This document shows, in pieces, positions 60,482 through 64,000 of a DNA stretch of 64,000 nucleotides. Numbering within the stretch: the first letter of the stretch is position 1; each line of letters starts with the position of its first letter. The DNA is from Ichthyophthirius multifiliis (taxonomy: Eukaryota; Ciliophora; Oligohymenophorea; Hymenostomatida). The notes beneath the pieces are model-generated. The model was not told the origin of the DNA. It worked only from the letters and a program-made list of their open reading frames with translations, and did not search any database. Made by a program: the position numbers and the translations under genes. Where the stretch lies: assembly GCF_000220395.1 (NCBI RefSeq), contig NW_004087037.1, positions 4,319-68,318 of the forward strand. Direction: 5' to 3'.

Positions 60482-61430
60482 ATGTAAAAATAAATCATTC
60501 CTCATTTAAAATTATAATAAGATTATTTGATTTAAAATAAAATATCTCAATAAAAAACTAATAATAATATAAACATTACATAAAATTGAAAACTAATTAA
60601 AAAAATATAAATTCCAAAAGAATAAAATAATAAATTATTTAAAAGTGCAATTTTTTGTAGTCCTACATCTTAAATTTCTAAAGAATAATTTAAGTTAAAT
60701 TTCGAAAAAAAAATAAACAAAAGTTATAATAATTTGAGAAATTATTGAATATAATTTCTTAGAGAAAAAAGACTTTTTCACTTTTTGCTTTTAAATCTTT
60801 GGAAAAAGAGGAATGTCCTTAATTATAACCTATTTTAAATTAAATATAAAAATAAAAAAAATAAGCTGGCTCTTTGTAAAAAAATAAAATAAAAAAATTA
60901 ATTTAAAAAAAAAATAGTTTTGTAACAGATTTATGGCCTGAAAGTTCAATAAAATAATTTGTGTTTTATTAAAATATGAATGATGGGAAATATTTGATTA
61001 AATAAATGGCTTAAAAAGCTTTAGAAAATTATAGATTTAAATAATTAAATAGATAATAAATTTAAACAAAATAATATTTTTTAAGTAATAAAGATGTATA
61101 TTAAAATATTGTTAGGGATAATGTCAAATAATAATAAGAATATTTAAATTAATATATATAAAAAAAGAAAAGTTAAAGCTTATATTAAGAAAATAAATCA
61201 ATAATTAATATAAGTAAATAAAAAATATAAGGTATCTTTGATGATATAAAATTGGTTAATAATAATTTGAAGTTTAAACAATATAAAAAGTATTTTATTT
61301 ATTTTAATTTTTATTATTTTTTAAGTTTTTTAGATAAATTAATTAATAAATAAATAACTTGGATGATATTATTATTAATAAGTTGGTTAAAAATAAAAAA
61401 GATTTTATCAAATAAAAGTATAATTTATGA
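60482..61430 (+). CDS. Gln/Lys-rich protein, unrecognised
   Basis: Reading frame from ATG 60482 (MQKQIIPHLKLQQDYLIQNK), with a one-base slip near 60,590, continuing as TFSLFAFKSLEKEECPQLQP, an intron at 60876-60917, then VTDLWPESSIKQFVFYQNM, DGKYLIKQMAQKALENYRF and a Gln/Lys-rich coiled-coil part (GIFDDIKLVNNNLKFKQYKK). A second intron at about 61,290-61,326 leads to NNLDDIIINKLVKNKKDF and TGA 61428-61430. The WPES and FAFKSLEKEE segments show ordered composition, but I recognise no family. Start and end are both moderately uncertain. Confidence 0.5.
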
Positions 61431-61924
61431 ATTTAAGAAAGAATACAATTATGCTTTTTTTTAATTAAAAAAAAAAGAATTGTTTATTTTCAGTTATTTT
61501 TTAATAAAAGAGTTATATTATATATATATATTTATTTATATATTAACATATATTAAATAGACCTAATATTCAAAAAAAAAAAAAAAAAAAAAATTAAAAT
61601 ATATATATGTATGTATGTATATTGTAGTTTTTTTCTATGGAAAAAAATAATATATATATATTAAATTTATTTATATTTTTTTTATTTTAAATTAAATAGT
61701 ATTAATATTTCATATTAAGTTTATTCTGAATTTAAATAATTTTTATTCTGAATTTAAACAATTTTTATACTTAAAAAGAAAAGTCTTTTGTAAATAAATC
61801 TAAATTTCGACTATTTAAAAACATTATTTATTAATTTTTTAAAAAATAAACTAAAAAATAAAAATAAATATTAATAAAAAAATAACTTATATAATAAAAA
61901 AAATATAATCAAATATTAATAAAA
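61431..61924. other. AT-rich gap
   Basis: Contains a 22-base A run (61,573-61,594) and a direct repeat of about 18 bases (TTTTATTCTGAATTTAAA-like) at 61,720-61,760. No gene. Confidence 0.55.
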
Positions 61925-62639
61925 ATGCTTTCTGAAAGTGAAAACGATATATATAAAACTTAATTAATATCAAAAGAAATAAACCACGTAGATATAAAAA
62001 ATCTAGATTCAATATTTTTATATGAAAACCACATGTATATATCTTTAGTTTAGGAATTAAAAAAATGGAATGAAGATTTCCATAATTTCTAAGATGGAAA
62101 AATAGTTATAAAAAATCCTCAATTTAGGTATAATTTAACCAAAAATTTGTAATAGAATTTAAGGGAAATTGTACTCACTAAAGATAGGAAAATTTAACTT
62201 TTATATTTAAAGTAAACTTATGATTGGTATATGGAAAAAATACGAATTTTTTTTAAAAAAATTAAAGAAAAGAAAACATAAAGACCTAAAACTTCTGTTT
62301 AAAACACGAATTTAAACTAAAACCCGAATCTAACAACATTATAAAGATAATATTAATAAGAAACAGAAGATTATGAGAATAAAAACAGGTCTAAATATTA
62401 AAATATAGAACCAGCTAAGGATAGAATTAAAGATTTTACAACTAAGGAAATGACATTAATATCTAATAGTACACGTCCAAATACAGTTGGTATTGGAATA
62501 TAATCAAGACCTTTTACTTAAAGTACTAATATTCGACCTTTAACTAATTATGGAGATTTTTTTAGATAAACATGGAATTAAACAAATTTTTCATAATTTA
62601 AAGCAATATAAATAAATAATATTAATAACAATAATAATG

Positions 62640-62671
<32 letters not shown>

Positions 62672-63991
62672 TACATTAACAATGATAACAATAATATCAA
62701 TAACAATAACAATATTAATAACATCTTAATGCCTCCTAAACCTGCTTTTTTTTCAGATATAAATAATATATGTAGTTATTAATAAAATGAAATTCCCTAA
62801 GGGGAACAAAGGTCTGTATATTTAGTTTATAATCCTAGTAATAATTAATAGGAAATCAGATTAGAAAATGAATGGATGATATAAAGAAATAAATACGTAT
62901 AAGATAAAAAAGAAGTTGAGGAAATATAAGGGATTATTAATAATTGGGCAAACAATAAAAGTGTTTTTGAATAAAACATTAATTATAAAAATTAAGCAAC
63001 ATCTTTAGGAAGCTGTTTTTAAGACATCAATGTGTTTGCTAAAAAAAAAGAATATACCAAATAAGGTATTTTAAATAAGGAAGATGATAATTATATATAG
63101 GGCGAATGGAATAAATACGTTGAAATTATAAAAATGAATAATGAAGAGAAGAACAATTATTAATAAAAAATTAAATAAAAAGTTTCATAATAATAAAGCT
63201 TATCTTAGATAATAAAGAGTAGAGAAAATTCCCTTTAAATATCTAAAGATGAGGATAATATAAATTTAAAATAATAATAATAAGCAACTACTGAGTTTAT
63301 ATAAAATAATATATAATAATAAGTAGAAGTAGAAGAGGAAAAGAAAGATTAAAAATAAGTTTTTGATTTAAAATTTTAATATTTATAAGATTTTTAATTA
63401 TAGGACAATCTTTTTGGAAGCCCGGAGTTAATTATTGATTTTGAAAGATAAATTAAATCAAGGAATATTTAAAGAATTAGAAAAAATAAATAAAATTTAA
63501 TTTTTTCTTCTACTTTTTAAAATGAGAATAATAATCTTCTTTACGATTAAAAATTTTCATAGACTAATACTAAAAACTTAAAAACGGAAAATATTTTGAA
63601 AAATACAGAAATTTAGCAAAATTAGGTAGATTTAGAAGAAATTTTAAGAAGAAAAAATGATAGTTTATCAATTTATTATAGAAAAAAAAAAACTCTGTAT
63701 AAACCTTTTTCAACTTTTTATTAAAAAATTAACTTTTAGGACTTCAAGAAAGATTAAATGGAAGAAACTAGTAATATTAAGTAAGCTTTTGCAAGAAAAA
63801 ACTTCAAAATTTAAATGAAATCTATCAATTTTTCAGTATAAAAGCCTTAAGATTTACCCAAAAGTCAATTAACATTACCTGTGGCGGGTTCTTAGTTATT
63901 TACATTTGCCTAAAAAGAAGGAAAAAGTAAAAAGAAAGCTTAATCTAAGACTACTGAAAATAACAAAGAAATATAAAAAAAGAAAAAGTGA
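61925..63991 (+). CDS. Large basic Gln/Asn-rich protein, unrecognised
   Basis: Single uninterrupted frame of 688 codons in the ciliate code, TGA at 63989-63991, nine bases before the window ends. N-terminal 110 residues look globular (LDSIFLYENHMYISLVQELK, WNEDFHNFQDGK, RYNLTKNLQQNLREIVL). A middle part has a poly-Asn run (62,610-62,710) and Pro/Thr-rich segments (SNSTRPNTVGIGIQSRPF). An acidic stretch (QVEVEEEKKD) precedes LFGSPELIIDFERQI, and the C-terminus is strongly basic (KEGKSKKKAQSKTT). No family recognised. Notably free of frame breaks although long, so its sequence is probably reliable. A stop so close to the window edge after a Lys-rich run should be confirmed. Confidence 0.7.
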
Positions 63992-64000
63992 AAATCTAAA

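Noticed and set aside
1-64000. tRNA, rRNA, CRISPR, insertion sequences, telomeric repeats
   Set aside because: Searched by eye for GC-rich cloverleaf blocks, spaced direct repeats, transposase motifs and CCCCAA/TTGGGG arrays; none found. A computed search would be more reliable.
1-64000. TATA boxes and polyadenylation signals
   Set aside because: TATAAA and AATAAA occur everywhere by chance at this base composition, so no individual site can be supported.

Overview
The window reads as macronuclear DNA of an oligohymenophorean ciliate. Base composition is extremely AT-rich. Every recognisable gene carries in-frame TAA and TAG where relatives have Gln, and every reading frame I could close ends in TGA. 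This is the ciliate nuclear code (TAA/TAG = Gln, TGA = only stop). Short AT-rich GT..AG introns (about 38-150 nt, a few longer), poly-Asn and poly-Gln tracts, very short intergenic gaps and a closely Tetrahymena-like H2A fit an Ichthyophthirius/Tetrahymena-type genome. The species is inference.

About 30 genes are packed on both strands with no operon logic. 0-13 kb: 3' part of a USP deubiquitinase, a B-box/MORN protein, ribosomal protein eL27, a PP28/PDAP1-like protein, a small coiled-coil protein, an EI24-like membrane protein, a patatin/triacylglycerol lipase and an Asn-rich protein. 13-26 kb: a cyclic-nucleotide-domain potassium channel, a bZIP factor, a P5-type protein disulfide isomerase and an EED/ESC-like WD40 protein. 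26-36 kb: an LRR protein whose exons match its repeats, the PP2A scaffold (A) subunit, galactose mutarotase, an FHA-like protein, the ciliary protein PACRG and a Ser-rich protein. 36-50 kb: a degenerate kinase fused to MORN repeats, a GILT-like thiol reductase, a two-CNBD protein, an H2A.X-type histone H2A, a C2 protein and a possible structured RNA. 50-64 kb: a protein with a thrice-repeated motif and a C-terminal membrane helix, an EF-hand protein, nucleoside diphosphate kinase, a second bZIP, the H/ACA protein NHP2, a LAMMER/CLK kinase and two unrecognised proteins.

The genes do not form a pathway, but themes recur: cyclic-nucleotide and ion signalling, ciliary/cortical structure (PACRG, MORN proteins), chromatin (H2A.X, EED-like), phosphorylation (PP2A-A, CLK, PP28) and secretory-pathway redox (PDI, GILT).

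A technical feature matters for anyone using this annotation: many long, fast-evolving genes contain single-base frame breaks, mostly at A or T homopolymers and mostly equivalent to one missing base, while short conserved housekeeping genes are intact. I read these as homopolymer undercalls, not pseudogenes. I found no tRNA, rRNA, transposon, CRISPR array or telomeric repeat. Gaps between genes are AT-rich and mostly featureless.
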